Assembly: GCA_031404155.1 (NCBI GenBank)
Contig: JANNGZ010000239.1
Span: 1 to 12,594, forward strand
Direction: 5' to 3'
DNA from: JANNGZ01 sp031404155
GTDB lineage: Bacteria > Pseudomonadota > Gammaproteobacteria > Burkholderiales > Burkholderiaceae_C
Length of the DNA: 12,594 bases
A program made the position numbers and the translations under genes. Position 1 is the stretch's first letter. Each line of letters opens with the position of its first letter. This document shows, piece after piece, positions 12,523-12,594 of this stretch. The notes under the pieces are model-generated. The model saw only the letters and a program-made list of their open reading frames with translations. It was not told where the DNA came from and made no database searches.

Positions 12523-12594
12523 TCAGGCCGGCCGAATCACGCGCGGGCCGCCGCTGTACAGCGCTGACACCTCCGCCGCGCGCCGGCGCAGCAC
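12523..12594 (-). CDS. C-terminal end of an unidentified gene (5' part outside window)
   Basis: An open minus-strand frame enters at the right edge and stops with TGA at 12525-12523 after 23 codons, ending LYSGGPRVIRPA. Twenty-one of the 23 third positions are G or C, as in the neighbouring genes. The stop lies 31 bp before the membrane-protein start on the same strand, so the two may be co-transcribed. The fragment is too short to name. Confidence 0.4.
   Translation of the reverse strand: MLRRRAAEVSALYSGGPRVIRPA

Noticed and set aside
12495..12594. A plus-strand open frame starting at ATG 12495 and running off the right edge
   Set aside because: No ribosome binding site, poorer third-position GC than the minus-strand frame over the same bases, and it would overlap a likely gene end.

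Overview
The window is GC-rich throughout. Its gene content (a Bug-type solute-binding receptor, a DUF2917 protein beside a GcvA-like LysR regulator, Burkholderiales-style greB) suggests a chromosomal segment of a betaproteobacterium, probably Burkholderiales (Comamonadaceae, Leptothrix/Rubrivivax-like). This is inference from gene families and base composition only. No tRNA, rRNA, insertion sequence, phage gene or CRISPR array was seen.

Layout. The left edge (1-431, minus) is the 5' part of greB, divergent from a fold-type I PLP aminotransferase (529-1689, plus). Next, a tannase/feruloyl-esterase-family lipoprotein (3456-1723, minus) is divergent from a MarR-type regulator (3513-3995, plus). 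A minus-strand operon follows, transcribed from 8928 to 4147: a crotonase-fold enoyl-CoA hydratase, a feruloyl-CoA-synthase-type ligase overlapping it by GTGA, an SDR 3-hydroxyacyl-CoA dehydrogenase and a Bug periplasmic binding protein. Divergent from that operon is an amidohydrolase (9144-10007, plus) with its own promoter. To the right are a LysR regulator (10969-10052, minus) divergent from a small DUF2917 protein (11118-11420, plus), an unidentified multi-pass membrane protein (12491-11469, minus), and the last codons of another minus-strand gene at the right edge.

How the genes fit together. The central block reads as a hydroxycinnamate (ferulate/p-coumarate) catabolic island. The esterase would free hydroxycinnamates from plant esters, and the Bug protein may capture an aromatic acid in the periplasm. 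The ligase makes the CoA thioester, the hydratase adds water, the SDR oxidises the 3-hydroxyacyl-CoA, and the amidohydrolase would cleave the beta-ketoacyl-CoA. This matches the 'beta-oxidative deacetylation' logic of the couL/couM/couN/couO/couR set of Rhodococcus jostii RHA1, where a metal-dependent amidohydrolase replaces thiolase plus thioesterase. No vanillin dehydrogenase, thiolase or canonical hydratase-lyase is seen. The MarR protein is the obvious candidate aroyl-CoA-responsive repressor.

The non-coding structure is also notable. There is a 44-bp tandem repeat with hairpins over the SDR stop codon, and 12-bp tandem repeats both downstream of marR and inside the 5' end of the ligase gene. 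A perfect 8+8 inverted repeat lies inside a likely lysR promoter.
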